A DNA stretch of 64,000 nucleotides from Allacma fusca (GCA_947179485.1 OX359245.1:59073067-59137066), one strand, 5' to 3'. Positions 10,291 through 23,370 are shown, numbered from the stretch's first letter. Numbers and translations: made by a program. Notes: generated from the letters alone by a model not told the origin.

Positions 10291-11734
10291 CTGTGATACT
10301 TGCTGGTATAAAAGGTTTCAGTCAGTGCATACAGGAGTATACCTGGTGACTGGAGAGAAAACAATTTTACAAATGCCAAAATATAATTGTACATTATTAC
10401 TACTACGAAGGGAGAAAATACTGAAGCTGTTGCTGATTTTTTCAGGGATTTTAGGAGGAGCTGTTTGTATTCCTCTATTTCTGTTCTTAACTTCAGTCAG
10501 TGCGTCATCTCATACGTAAACCCCGTCCACGTGTCTGGTAGTCTGGTTACAATTTTTCCTTAAGCTGCTAAATTTTAGATACATCTCCAAGGACATCTCA
10601 AAGTACTTCTGGTAATACCTTGTACTGCAGGAACAATATATTTAATTATATATTATTGCTTGCATAATAGTTTCGAAAGTTTAAAACGAAAAGCGATTTG
10701 CTGCTGTGAGGATAATAATTTACATTCAGTAATGGGTACTTCTACTAGGAAGCACAAACATTAAAGCTTTAATATTTTGTTGCAAGGAAACATAATTACT
10801 ACAACGGTTGGTAATAATTTTATATCGATAAGGTGACCGTTTCTTTCTAGTGGATTGAGGATTCAATTCATATAATCAGACCATAATAAACACCTAAAAG
10901 GTAACAACAGGAATGTAAGCTCATGCTATGGAATCAAATGCAAGCTAATAAGTACCGTGGAGACGCAGACATATTTTCAAAATAAGGTACTCAAGTATTG
11001 CTGTAATTTTGGGTAATATTTTCTTAGTTAGTTAATTAGACCATATAAAAAACAACGCTTGCAACGTTTCGAAACAAACAAGTCTGGTATTTCTTTGGAA
11101 ATTGTTGGGTAGTTGTTGTATTGGGGGCTGTTTAAGTTTTAAGTTTCCAAATTTTAAGAACATGAAACCGAGATTTCAATAAGGAATTGTCTCTGGGAAG
11201 CAGGACTCCATTTTTTGTTGCAATTAAAATTGTTACAAAATTAGACTGCAAAACACGACAATGGAATTAAAAGAATAAAATGAACACAGAAACAAGGTTG
11301 TCAATATTGTCCCTTTCAATGCAGGAAGAGTACAAAACTGTCCTTTCAGCAGCCCAACTAAGGCACATTGTAAAACCATATTCGTATTATCCCTTAAGTG
11401 GAAAATATTTTCCCAAAGTATGTGCTAAAAAACTGCATTTACGGGGCTCTGAGATGCTGAAGCGAATATCCTTCCTGAGTTACCGGCCATCTTTGACGTT
11501 GATTACAAAATATTTGAAAAATAAAAATTTGTAAAAAGGGAGTAAACGGGATGATTATTTTCATTATTAATGGCCATTCAACGTGCCTTAGAAATCGTTA
11601 TTAATGAAAGTCGTTTCAGGAACAATTCATCCTGGAAATAATTAAACAACTCATTGGGAGTTGTGTGCATTCATTGTAAATTTAGAGTGTTCTGTTCCTC
11701 AAATGAGTTTCTTTACGAATGATTTCTGAGGAGG
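10291..11734. other. upstream flank of receptor B, no gene supported
   Basis: There are short open frames only. One of 84 codons starts at 11280, and another carries a hydrophobic stretch at 10430-10519. Neither resembles a known family and neither has splice or repeat support. I see no convincing gene here. Confidence 0.4.
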
Positions 11735-11900
11735 GTGGAACGACCATTACTAATGAAAACGTTATAATATTTACTCCTGATCCAATTTCTGACAGCCAGT
11801 TGTAATAACCATAGAATAATTACAATATCTAAACCGCTTAATCGATTTCAAAAAGGTTTTGTTCCTTAAATGTGTTAGAGCTGCCTTTAAAGAAGCATCA

Positions 11901-13898
11901 ATGGAGACCATTCTAACTCCGGCAATACTGGAGGAGCTTAAGTGTTATTACGAATTAGGAAGTTCAGTTCAAGCCAGTCCATATTTTTGGAATCGACAAG
12001 ATATTCTACCTGGAATTAAAACATCAAAAATTCGGCTGGTGTTTTGGAAAATTAATTGTTTAGCAACTTTTCTTAATTTTATATTCGTATTTGTGCGTTG
12101 TGTTCAGGTCGCCGCAAGCAAAACTTCGCCAATAACAATGAAAGTCTACATGGAATTTATGACTTTAGCGTACTTTATAGGAGTGGTGCTACAATTGAAC
12201 AACATCCTATTCATGAGAGAATTTATTACAGTTGTGAGGCATACTATGATATTTTTGAAAACATATGAAAGTAAGTCCATCCTTCGAAAGTCTGTATTAT
12301 TATTTGAAAACTTATTGCATTCGATAATTTATAAAATCCTTGCCTCTGCAGTTGTAAATGGCCCAACGAATAATCCAGTCAGAAGAAAATGGACGACGAT
12401 ACATCTGATTTTATTGAAACTGTTTCGGGTGGTTATAACAACAAATATGTTCATTTTCACTGTGAATGCTCTTCTACGCCCGAAATCTCCAGAGTTCATC
12501 ACATCTTTATGGTCGGATGGGAAATACCCGGTTGTGGCTAGAATCTTCCAAATTTCAAACTTCATAGCATGTGTAATTACTATTCGGGCCTTGACCATAC
12601 ATATCAGTGGGACTATTTTCAGCTTTGCAGTGACGCTAAAGATCATCCTGACAGAACTAAGGTCTTTAAATACAATTTTTAATCTAAAGAAACAGCAATC
12701 TCTCTTTACATGTGTATACGTAGTAAATATTATGTATATTTTCTATTTGGGAAAAATATTAAAGTAAAATCCGGTTTTGCGTATTATTCATTACACAATT
12801 TTAAGAAACAAATTTTACGAGACAAGAAATTTGAAGGAACTGTTTACAGCTGTGGGTTATAAATGATTCCCCTGGTTTTGTGTCAAATTCTGACTCAGGT
12901 CTTTTAAAATCTTTAACAATGACCTACATATATAATTACATCAGTAATTTTTTATGGTGAAGGCCCAACAGTGTAAAAGCAATTATTTCCGATTCTTGTT
13001 GCCAATTTTGTGGAATCATTCATAACCTTGCTTGACACTTCTGGCAGTCTCGGTCGATTTTTTCGATTTTGATTAATGATATTGGAATTGATATTCACAT
13101 GATATTAAATCAAAACTAACCCCGATAAAATTTGCTACAAGCCATTGGAACTTTAGAATCTAATTTTCATTACATTTTGCTGAATAATTGACAATGTCAA
13201 AATATAACCTTGCGCCTGAAGCATTTTTTAATCATACTTTCTATTTTTTCAGATTTTGAGTCACAGTTGACAGTGTAAAGATAAATCTGAGTGAAAGGAA
13301 ATATTTATTTTCATTTCAACCAATAAACTACATGGGCCTTGTACTTTGTTTCAGGGAAGCATCACCATGGGGAGCTAAAAGTTAAGATTTGATTGTAAAT
13401 TTATACTTGTATTTTTTTTGCAGGTTTAACACAGAACATGAAAGTATCGACGAGTTACAAAAGAAACTTTTATTATACAAACAGATGGAATTACTAGTGA
13501 TGGAGTTCAATCATGTAATTGGAACTACGTGCCTCCTTTTTGGAGAGCTTTTGCTGATTTTCATAGCCGTATTCTCATGTTACGGATCAATACGCTTCCA
13601 TGGTGTCCTTTCAGCAACGTTTGCATTTTTTGGTTTCAACTGTACCACCGGATTCTTTATACTATTCAGTTTTTTAGCTGAGTTAAATAAGCGGTCCACA
13701 ATTTTGTTGGAGAATTATATTCAGCGCCTCAATTTTTTCAAATTATCTCAGGAAACACGCTTACTCCACAAATATTTACTCAGCCTAAGTCCCATGAAAA
13801 TTTTCATCGCGAAAATGTTTTTTGTGGATAAGCTCTTCGTGCTAACACTAGCCAAGATTGTATTTGACTATACAATTAATTTTTTGCTCTTGTACTAG
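11901..13898 (+). CDS. seven-transmembrane gustatory-receptor-like protein, copy B (intact)
   Basis: The coding sequence joins 11901-12270, 12352-12661 and 13424-13898 and gives 384 aa with no internal stop. The start ATG at 11901 (METILTPAI) is the one shared by the family. An in-frame ATG at 11859 is not conserved in the other copies. Membrane segments are predicted near residues 49-70, 80-103, 141-164, 187-216, 261-280, 286-311 and 352-383, with a loop of about 40 residues before the last. The protein stops right after segment 7, ending NFLLLY. This topology, and a C-terminus recalling the TYxxxxxQF region, fit the insect gustatory receptor superfamily; a ligand-gated cation channel role at the plasma membrane follows only from the family. 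B is the most diverged intact copy (for example ELGSSVQASPYFW). A 3' UTR intron lies at 13902-13983. Confidence 0.72.
12662..13423 (+). other. intron 2 of receptor B
   Basis: The donor AAG|GTCTTT and the acceptor TTTGCAG bound this intron. It is AT-rich and, unlike the introns of D, I and M, has no CAGGGGTCGG element. That supports an older split of B from those copies. Confidence 0.65.
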
Positions 13899-14550
13899 CA
13901 GGTTAAATTCCCACACAATTATTTCATTGTCTGTTATTTAGGTGCATTTAATAAATTATTAACCTTTCCTTTTATTTATTTAGAAAATGTGCTCCATCTA
14001 AAAACCTTTGATGAGGAATGGAGAATTGTTTGAAGCCAACACACTCTGCAGGCTCTGGTCACACGCTAATTGTGGTCCGACAGTGGGTTGTTTTCATATT
14101 CTAATAAGAACACGATGTCGTAATTTTTATGACTCAAGTGCTTATACTATTACAGATCAACTCATTGTTCGGATTAAACAATACTAGTAAAAAGTCGTGT
14201 GCTTCACAGGGGCAATTACTTGGAGAAATGGTAGTATGAGTGTAGTAATTAAAACCTAAACAGCTTACGAATCAATCTGTTTCGTTGAGGATTATTCTAT
14301 GACTAAATCTTGCGCCCATATTTCTAGATTAGCGCGCGGAGCTTTAGTGGAAGTTATTATTTTTTTGAAGTTCATTAAACTTTTAGTCAAATATTTAGAA
14401 AACCGAGTCAACGTTTTGATGATTGTGAACGAAATTCAATGGTACGGATTTTAAAAATTCCGAAACATAATTAGTTATAAATCGTATGTCATCATTTATT
14501 GTACTGGAGATTCCATAATGGAAGAAACATACTAATGTTACGCTGGAATA

Positions 14551-14930
14551 ATTTTGTATACAGAAGAGAATTTATAACACTAGTGGAGCACACCCCTGTT
14601 GTCGAAAAAATTGTGAATGCAAGAAAATGTGTTTCAAAATTTTTCTTTATCATTTATCATTTTTCTTAATTTTCATACAAGTCGAAGTTGAGAATCCTTA
14701 CTAGATACAATTTATTATTTTTGAGGATTGAAGGTGAAAGTATAAACGAGCTGCAGAAAAAACTTAACTGTTACAAAAGCAGATTGAATTACTAATTCAG
14801 AACAGCTAGTCCCTAGTTCTTTCGGCGGCTTAATTTCTTCGAAATAGCTCTGGAAAGACTTCTGATAAGAAAATGTTTACTTAAATAAGGCCTCTGAAAA
14901 TCACTGTTGGAATACGAGTTGTTTTTGATA
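14551..14930 (+). pseudogene. receptor fragment C
   Basis: Bases 14551-14620 match the end of exon 1 (the TACAGAAGAGAATTTATAAC region). Bases from about 14727 to 14930 match parts of exon 3 (GAAAGTATAAACGAGCTGCAG and the GGAAAGACTTCTGATAAGAAAA area). Exon 2 and most membrane segments are gone. The order and spacing resemble fragment E at 23.0 kb, so one duplicated pseudogene probably gave both. Confidence 0.7.
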
Positions 14931-15185
14931 AATTCCTGGTGTTAGAGCTGAATTTGGTAAAAGAAATTTTAGAATTGAATAAATTGAATTTGGTAGAATA
15001 ATTAAATTTCTGATTTTACGAATATATTAGTGGGAAAATTACTTCGCGAATTTCAAAAATTTGTTATTAGTGATTCACAAGGTTATTATAGACTGAAGTT
15101 TTTAGAAAAGTGCTGCAAAATGAAACTCAAGCACATCTAATTATGAAACTGAATTACTCACATTTACAGTACGTACACAACATTA
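14931..15185. repeat. repeated intergenic unit, copy 1 (cut by the gap)
   Basis: The stretch ending in GTACGTACACAACATTA, just before the gap, matches the sequence after fragment E (about 23480) and at about 27165. It belongs to an intergenic unit duplicated across the cluster. Confidence 0.5.
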
Positions 15186-15385
15186 NNNNNNNNNNNNNNN
15201 NNNNNNNNNNNNNNNNNNNNNNNNNNNNNNNNNNNNNNNNNNNNNNNNNNNNNNNNNNNNNNNNNNNNNNNNNNNNNNNNNNNNNNNNNNNNNNNNNNNN
15301 NNNNNNNNNNNNNNNNNNNNNNNNNNNNNNNNNNNNNNNNNNNNNNNNNNNNNNNNNNNNNNNNNNNNNNNNNNNNNNNNNNNNN
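15186..15385. other. assembly gap, 200 N
   Basis: A run of exactly 200 N, a conventional scaffold gap of unknown true length. Open frames crossing it are artefacts. Confidence 0.99.
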
Positions 15386-17527
15386 GTACTTGCAGTTCAC
15401 GGGTGGGACTATTGTTTTAGAAGTTTATGGTCTTAACGTTGACCTGTAAGCCAGTTTTTTAGCTTATTGTGAATTCAATATTAGTTCATGAAATTTCAAG
15501 TAATGTTCTGAGTTCATCGTTTTTGTCGTGAATTAGAAGTACAAGTGCAGGGACTTCATTTCATTTACAATTGAAAGTCTTGTCAGGATAGTATTTGAAT
15601 TTATGTTTAACTTTCATGTAAGTACTATACTGTTACATGTGAGTGTTATGTTTTAGTCCCGTTGATAGTGCTGAATCTTGAATTACATAATTATGAGTCA
15701 TGATTCAATTGTGTAAAATCCTGTAAGTAAATCCTAAAGGTGCAGCAACGTTTCGATCATTTCGTTTGAAATCATTATTTAATGTGCCATTTCATTACTG
15801 GAAATTGTACTCAGAGTTTATCTTTCCTCCTGTTACGTTTCTGTCATGAGCTTGTGTTGATGTGAAGTAACATTTTCTATAAGATATGGCCTGTTTGGGG
15901 TAGGTTAAGTTGATTTCAGCTAAATTATTATTTGAAATAAACTTTTCGTTCATTTTAAGGGCATTTGGTCTTGTGCCCCAATTAAAGCATATTTTGAATA
16001 TTAATGACCAATCAGTGGTGAGCAGTCGTTGACGTTCGGATTCATTAGAATGTTAGTCGGATTTGATTTTTTAAAGGTGAGCACGTGCAGTATTAGTGCA
16101 CACTAGTACCCATTAAGCATTATTCAGCATATTTCAGTATTTTTCATAATTTTTGAATTTGTACTTAGTACAGTAGAACTATTTAGAAATTAGCATTAGT
16201 GAGTCCAGAGTTTGAGCTCACACTTCATTAAAATCTAAGTGGTGTCTTTCTACTCTGTTTATTTATCTCTGTATTTGAAATACGGAGTGGGCAAACGTAA
16301 CGGAGATAATATAAAATAATATAAATAAATAGAAAACACGTGACGTTCATATATCTTCAAAATACGAAATCCAAAATACAGTAGTTTTTGGTCTCGAAAA
16401 ATTGCCAAATACAAAATACCTTAAAACTTTACAGTGATAAAAATACAAAACACAAACCGTATTCAAATATTGCCATATTTTAAAACATTCCACACCTCTG
16501 GTAGTAGTAGCAGCTTGTAGATACTAAGGGTATATCATTTGGTTACATAGTACTTACTGTAGTATTGTAGTGCCTAAAGTTGTCTCTGGTGCCCTTACCT
16601 GCTAGTTGTTTGCTTAATTGAACTAGTTTGAACCTTTTGGGTTTAAATAGTTAATAGTGTGACGAGTTGCTCACAGCTTGCCTGTTTATTAAATTTCAAT
16701 GTGCTTCAAATTTGTGGGAATACTCGTAATAGTAATTTCCTGTCCCAATAATTTGAATTAGTTTGCAAGGTATAGTTTAAGTTTATTAATTTAAATTTAA
16801 ATCATTCCTAGTCTCATTCAAACATTCGACTGGTGTCTAGTCTTGGTAGTTCCCGAGGTTCTACGGTTTCATTTTCACGAACTCAGAGTTTGTCCGTCCC
16901 TTGGTATTTTTCTATGGATCAGAACGCAATTAAGTTCAAGCTGCGCTCAGATGTTAGCTGTTAACCCAGTCCCTGGATTAGGAGAATGATTTCCAAGTCA
17001 TTCAGAATATACGTAACTATGACGTGTCGTATGTTGCTAGGTTGGATGAGTTCAATAATCGATATATGCAAAGAAACTCAATCGTAAGTGGTTGATTGGT
17101 GAGAACCGACTTGTTGAAGGGCCAATAGGTTCGTTTGGTCTTATTGTCAGTAGAAGTATATTTATAAACTGGAATTAACAAAGATATTAACGATTTTTGG
17201 GTAACATCCCTCCAAAAGAGAAAATTCTTTCTCATGCAAGAAAATAGCCTGTAACTCATCTGATTATATACAAGCATTACAACTAATTAGATAAAATGTC
17301 ATAATCATTACAAACATACCGGGTATCAATCACACCACAACAGTCACGAGATTTTCATGCTTTAATACTTGTTACTGCATTACAAATTGCTATTGAGTTT
17401 GGGCTTCCATTTATGCAGCGCATCTATGCAATACTTCCATTCTCACTTAATCTCTCGTGGCTCTTTCACTCTGACATTTTTGTTCCTTTCACCGCCTACT
17501 CCTTCAATAGCAATCACACATACTCGG
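15386..17527. other. no gene supported
   Basis: AT-rich non-coding sequence. Around 16310-16480 the motif AAATACAAAATAC recurs in variant forms, suggesting a worn MITE, but I found no termini. No paralogy to the receptor flanks was noticed, so this may be unrelated DNA joined at the gap. Confidence 0.45.
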
Positions 17528-17758
17528 TCAGTTTGTAGTGACATATGCAGGTTTGAGACGTGACACATGCACTCTTCCCAATGTTCTAGCCGAAGTAGAA
17601 CATTTGAGCTCACAAACGTTCGGCGAAATTAATTTGTGAATAACAAATGGGCCAGTACATTTCTTACAAAGGGAGCTAGTAATTCCTTTTTCAGCATTAG
17701 ATATATTGAGAGCCATTGAATAAACTAAATTCCCTTCTTTATTATACCGGCTCTCCAC
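17528..17758 (-). pseudogene. Gypsy-type integrase C-terminal remnant
   Basis: The minus-strand frame contains KKCTGPFVIHKLISPNVCEL and LGRVHVSRLKP. These resemble the last part of Ty3/Gypsy integrases, where a GPF/GPY module precedes an RVHVSRLKP-like segment. Nothing of RT, RNase H or the catalytic integrase core is next to it. The fragment is short and truncated on both sides. Confidence 0.6.
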
Positions 17759-18352
17759 GGTTTATAGAGTGTTGGGAATAACATGTACAGGGTGTCGTAC
17801 TCATTTCTTCCCCTTATGCACGTAGGCACAAAGATAGGCTTGTGGGACAAACACCCCTCAGTCCATTCATCCCATTGAGAGAGTATACCATTAGTCTTTG
17901 CTCCATCCGAGGAAATATAGAGTAGGAGATAATTGGGAAGGAGAGGAGGTATTGGGTTTATTGAAGGAGATTAACGGACGCTCATTAGACTGGAATGTCT
18001 AGCGAGTAATGCAGATGGGCAGCTTCTCCTGCATCTTCTCCGTCTAAAGGATGTCCACTGCTAGTTCCCTTAGTGCATCCAGGCCATGGTTCCAGTCTTC
18101 AGAGTGCAAACCCCTTTCACGCCGTTCTCCTCACCCCACCCAAAGCTATTTTAGAATATAGAAAGAGCAGTGGAAATTATTCGAAAGTATCAGAGCTTTA
18201 CTGGAATCGAAATCGACACCAGCAGCAACGAACGGGACGCTCTGACAACGCAGCCACCACTGCCTGGCTCCAAAAAGTAACTATTTGTATAATTAATTTA
18301 ACTATTGTATGCTTGGAAAATACAGCTCTCTTTTCTAGAATTCCAAGTTCCA
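17759..18352. other. retroelement debris and altered upstream region of copy D
   Basis: This segment is richer in GC than its surroundings and has no convincing frame. Bases 18287-18345 (TTTAACTATTGTATGCTTGG and following) resemble 41985-42030 inside another element. The conserved upstream block of the other receptors is absent, so copy D seems to have lost its normal promoter. Confidence 0.45.
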
Positions 18353-20655
18353 ATGGAGGGGATTCTAACTCCTGAAATAATTGATCTACTGAAATATAAT
18401 TACATTGCTGGAAGTTCAGTTCAAGCCAGTCCATACTTATGGAATCCCCAAGATCAGCTACCTAGAATTAAAACGTCCAAAATTCAACTATCGTTCTGGA
18501 AAATTAACTGCTTAGCTACTTTTCTTAACTTTTTATTTGTGATTGTGCGATGTGTCCAGGTATACGCGGACGCATCGTCGCCTGTGGCAATGAAAGTCTA
18601 CATGCAATATATGATTGTAATGATCTCTATCGGAGTAATGTTTCACTTGATCAATGTTGTACATAAAACAGAATTTATAACACTAGCGAAGCACACCCAG
18701 GTTTTTCTGAAAAATTATGAAGGTGAGGAAATTTATATAGAATCAACTATATACAGTTATTATGTAAACTGTTCCATCACTGTTTTAAATCATAACTTGA
18801 TAAACATTACAGTCATAAATGGGCCAGTCAATAATCCCGTCAGAAGAAAATGGACTCGTATAAGTCTGATTTTCTTGAAAGTTTGTCGAGCGATTATCAC
18901 AGCAAATTCGTCTGCTTTCGCTCTAAATGCTCTTTTACGCCCAACATCTCCAGAATTCATCACATCTTAATGGGCTAATGGAGAGTACCCAGCTGTGGCC
19001 AGAATTTTCCAAATCTTAAACGTCTTAGTGTATGCCATTACATGTCGGGCATTGGGCCAACTTATGAGTAGTACTGTTTTCAGCTTTACAATCGCGTTAA
19101 GAATCATCCTGACAGAACTGAGGTTCTTGAGTAAAAATATCGACCTAAAATTACTACACGCAAACCAGGGGTCGGATTTTGTGGAATGACCAGGGAAAAA
19201 GGATTTCTGGGAGGGAATAGAAATAATAATAGGAAGGGATTTTTTTTGTCCGGAATTGTTTAACTTACTGACATCTTTCAGGGAAAATTGTTTTGCAAGC
19301 AGGGGTTTCAAAAACTGAAGACTTTTTTCCAGCACGAACTTAAGAATCGTCAGGGAAATTGAAAGTCCATCTTCTAGGGAGATTTACAAAAATCCGATCC
19401 CTGGGTTTCACCATTACACTCATCGTCATTTGTAAATATCTCAACGTTTTTCTTTGTTTTCTGGAGTTGACTCTGATTTCCAATGAATTTTCCTATAAAC
19501 TTATAGAAGCCCACGTATTTTTATCACTCCAATATTTTTACTGAGCAATTGACAACTTCAAAATATTTTTTCCTATTTTTTTCAGTTTAGCAGCAGTAAA
19601 ATGTTTTCAATGATTCATTCTATTTTTAGTGCTTACCCAATGTGTGAAATTAGGGATCTTTTAAACAGATGACTGGAAAACCAGTCAAACTTTATAAAAC
19701 TAGTCTAATACTAAATCGTCTCTTGTGGAGCCATATACAGGCATGAGTTCTTTTTTAAATACATTAGTATATGACAGCAGCTAAACGTTCTCTGCAATGT
19801 TACGATTATTTTATAAAAAACGTATCCGTAAATAGGTTTCCATTATTTAGAGCTTGGCTCTGAATATGTATATGTATGTCTACAAAATCCAGCAATCTTG
19901 AAATCACTAGCTTCTGAAGGCAATTATATAAGTTAGTAATATCGCTCCTGGCACGTTGTTCGTCCCTATAACGGAGGCGTTTAATGATATTCGAGCAAGT
20001 TAATAAGATTCCATTTATTAATTTGACCCATTTAAATAATTCTGTATTGTCAAACCTGTAAGTGCAATTTTGATTTATTGAAAGGTTTTAGTTTTTCATT
20101 GTACGGAATTGTCTACACTGGTATGGGGAGAGTCGCGTGTTATGAATTTGATTGTTGATTGAAGCTAGTTCACTTTTCAGGTTTGAAACGGAGAATGGAA
20201 ACGTCAACCAGTTGCAGAAGAAAAGTTCAATTTACAAACGGGTTGAATTGCTCATTATAGAGTTCAATCAGGTCTTCGGGTCTACGTTTTTTGTATATGG
20301 AACGCTCATGGCGATTTTCGTAGCCATGTTCTCGTGCTACGGAGCAATACGTTTCAATGGTGTTTTGGCTGCCACTTTAGCAGTCTTTGGTTGCAACTGT
20401 ACCTTCCTGCTGTTTGTAATGTCTGGTTTTTTAGCGGAAATAAATAAGCAATCCGTAATGTTGTTGAGAAACGACTACCAGCACCTGTACTTATTCAAAA
20501 TTTCTCCGGAAAGACTTCTGATGCGAAAATATTTACGAAGCTTAAGATCCCTTAAAGTCAATGTCGCAAACATGTTCTTCGTGGATATGTTCATGGTGTT
20601 AACACTGGCTAAAGTTGTATTTGACTTTACAACAAATTTTTTGCTCTTGTATTAG
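18353..20655 (+). pseudogene. receptor copy D, complete but for one nonsense codon
   Basis: Exons are 18353-18722, 18813-19122 and 20181-20655, with exactly the sizes of intact copies. The only fault is TAA at 18968-18970 in exon 2, where the others read TTA TGG (ITSLW), a single T-to-A change on the coding strand. Truncation there would leave four of seven membrane segments or fewer. D is closest to I and M (QLMSSTVFSFT region, YADASSPVAMKV in exon 1). Intron 2 carries the shared MITE at 19166-19403. A 3' UTR intron lies at 20659-20733. The upstream flank is non-standard. It could be a recent pseudogene, a polymorphic allele or a sequencing error. Confidence 0.75.
19166..19403. mobile_element. 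hAT-like MITE, CAGGGGTCGG family, in intron 2 of copy D
   Basis: It begins CAGGGGTCGGATTTT and ends AAAATCCGATCCCTG. The flanking sequence GGTTTCACCATTAC corresponds to GCTGTCACCATTAC in copy I, so both copies hold the same ancestral insertion. Confidence 0.78.
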
Positions 20656-20816
20656 CAGGTGAACCTTCCATCCAATGATTTGAAACTGCCATATTCGTTG
20701 GCATAATATTTTACTTGATCTTTAATCTTGTAGAAAATCCACCACCTTGCAACAAGCAGAACTGTTGTCAATGAAACGCCTGGTTCCTAGGGAAAAGGTA
20801 TGTGTCAATCAGGACT

Positions 20817-21281
20817 GAGTTTTACTTTCCCGGCCACAAATCATGTACCATGCATATGCCATGCATATACATGGCATATACCGTGCCACTTAATTTGTAG
20901 ATCTTCGTACCCTCTAATAACAACTTAATTAATTATTAAATTTCAAAAATGACCTGGAAGTTCGGTTGATGTGCTATTAAATTTTATTGAATTTTTGTGA
21001 CGCAATGCTATACAATGTCAACGAAATCCAGACTTCAAGCTATTATCCAAATTATGTAAAATAAACTTGTTTCCACATCGGCATGGTACATACATGGCTC
21101 ATGCATGGTACATGGCTCATGCATGGTACATGGCTCATGCATGGTACATGGCTCATGCATGGTACATGGCTCATGTCATGCAGTGCATGGCACATTGCGT
21201 GGTATTTACATATGTACTAAATGACTTTATATAGGGTGGCATATGCATGGTACATGATTTGTGGCCGGGAAAGTAAAACTC
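20817..21281. mobile_element. palindromic DNA element with 45-bp inverted ends and CATG-rich core
   Basis: The terminal inverted repeats, 20817-20861 and 21237-21281, match perfectly over 45 bp (GAGTTTTACTTTCCCGGCC at the left edge). The core at about 21086-21180 holds five tandem copies of an 18-bp unit, GGTACATGGCTCATGCAT. The whole element is dense in CATG and GCATGC-like words. It lies in the 3' flank of copy D. No transposase is present and the target duplication is unclear. Confidence 0.8.
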
Positions 21282-23024
21282 TTAATGGACGTATTGCATG
21301 GAACAATTTACGTCATTCTTTGTTGTATGCTTTTATTTCGTAAATTGCGAATAGTTAATCTGGGAAATTCGTGTTTTGTATTATTTTATTAAATGCAATA
21401 AATAATATGTCAGTGTACTACTTTAACCTCAATCCTTGCTCATACTTGTGGCAACAGTTTAGAAATAAAAATTACTGTTGTCGATAAATGCAACATCAAT
21501 TCCAGAAAAAGTTTAAATTATTTTAATATAAGGAAATATTTTGGCAAATTGGGACGAATTTGGTGCAGATGTTTCTGAGTTAGCATGCTTGCGGCCTTAA
21601 AGGCATCATTAGAATATTGAGCGCTTCGATGTCATAAAAATGATAAATATGATTCAATGGTATAATTTATCAACGGCAAACTATAATTTGAGCTGTTAAG
21701 TCAAATGCAAATTTAGTTACTCTATATTCGACATCAATGTTTTAAATTGGATGAAAGAATTAAAAAAATAATGGTTGAAGAAAATAATTTGGATAAGAAA
21801 TACGCAGACTGCTAATAAGGTGATAAATATTGTAAATTTTATGTATTTCTTTCCCCGTTTTTGTTGTCCTCATGTAACTTATTCATGTTGAAAATAAATC
21901 ATCATTGAATGATTAGCAAGCACCATCCTGAATCAATTTGAATCCTTCCTTCCGAAGCTGGAAACAAACCATTTGATAAAAAATGGATCACACCAGACCG
22001 TTGGCATCACTAGTCAGAACGTTGCAGAATCACTTTCGACTTAAACTAAGATGAAGCACACACAAAGTTGTAGTTGCAAGAATATGCGGAAAATTTATGC
22101 AAGCATAGACCATTTTGATTTTAGTAAAATATAAAGCTTGGACTGCGGTTAAATACGCACAGTGCATTTGATACCTGCTCATCCACATATGTAATTATTC
22201 ATTTATGAAATTCGTGCATTTAATAGCTAACAAATTTGCTTCCCCAGTTTGAGCAAAACTTTTACCAGAAACTGTCATATTTAAAACCATTAGATCAAAT
22301 ATTCTCATTTGAAAGAACAGAAACCTTGTGAGAGACGCTTGTGGTTGGGAATATCGCAAATTATTTGCACTCTCGATGTTCTGAACATATTCCGACATAA
22401 TAAATTACCGTGCGTCATACTCCAACACTCCAAAGAGCATTTTTAATTCGAACATAAAATAAAATCTTCCGGTGCTGAATTCATATTTCATATTTTTGCT
22501 CCGTATTCTGAAACGTGTTACATTGCTATATATACATCGATATAGGATGTAAATAATAATGAAAAACATATTGTAAATAAAAGTTTGAACATTTTGAATT
22601 AATTGACTGTTTTTAACCCGAATTTACACCACCAAATTTAGGCCTAAAATGAAATTTCACCAAACATTCTATCAGGAAAATAGAATAGCATAAGTAATTT
22701 CAGTTTTAAGAAATTCAAAAAGACGCGGAAAATAAAAGAATTCCCCTTGTTCTAGCTTTATCATGGATGGCCTGACATTAATAAAAACAATTGAAAATGT
22801 TGTGTTCGTGACAAATTTCAAGGAGGATTCATTCGTCTGTGACATTGCACTCCCATTTTGAAAACTGGTTTGAAGAATTAAAATCGTGAGGTAAACTCGA
22901 CATTTTTATTGCAACTCGTTCACATACCCCGTTTGTCACTCCAAAAACCATCACTTATATCCACAGTCGAAGGTGAGAATCAATTCTAGATACAATTTAT
23001 TATTTTTCAATCTAAATGCAATAA
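21282..23024. other. intergenic sequence of the receptor cluster
   Basis: No gene is supported. Bases 22340-22420 resemble 47545-47610 (GTGGTTGGGAATAT...), and 22490-22640 resemble 26740-26890. These are duplicated intergenic stretches. Confidence 0.5.
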
Positions 23025-23370
23025 TTCAATGTAAAAGTATAAAGGATCTACAGAAGAGACTTTTAATAGGTATACAAGCAGATAGAATTACTAGATACGG
23101 AGTTTAATCATGGACACACATATATGGATGTACGTTGCTCCTTAATGGAAAACTTTTACGGATTTTCAAAGTCGTGTTATCATGCTACAAACGAATATGC
23201 TTTCATGATGTTCTGGTAGTCATATTGTCAACTTTTTGTCTCAAATGTACTGCCTTCTTTCTAACGCATATAGTTTTTTGCGGAGCTAAATAAGCGGTCG
23301 GTTATGCTGTTGGAAAATTATTTTCAGTACCTCAATTTCTTCAAAATACATGTAGAAAAACTTCTGCTTT
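23025..23370 (+). pseudogene. receptor fragment E (exon 3 remnant)
   Basis: The sequence follows exon 3 of the family with many indels. GTATAAAGGATCTACAGAAG matches the start, TAGATACGGAGTTTAATCATG the IIEFN region, and AGCTAAATAAGCGGTCGGTT the AEINKRS region. Exons 1 and 2 are absent. It is a sister of fragment C at 14.55 kb. Confidence 0.7.

Noticed and set aside
9745..10519. Open frames on both strands with identical peptides around VNFLREEPWVINQ
   Set aside because: They are mirror products of the long hairpin at 10000-10290 and have no family resemblance.
11280..11534. 84-codon frame starting MNTETRLSIL
   Set aside because: Too short, no recognisable features, not present in paralogous flanks; cannot be told from chance.
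11859..11900. Upstream in-frame ATG of receptor B (and at 45234 for I) as the true start
   Set aside because: In K the same place reads AGG and the frame is closed by TGA; in M it is not an ATG. The conserved METILTP start is preferred.
15110..15436. Open frames across the N run
   Set aside because: Unknown bases do not support coding; both frames are gap artefacts.
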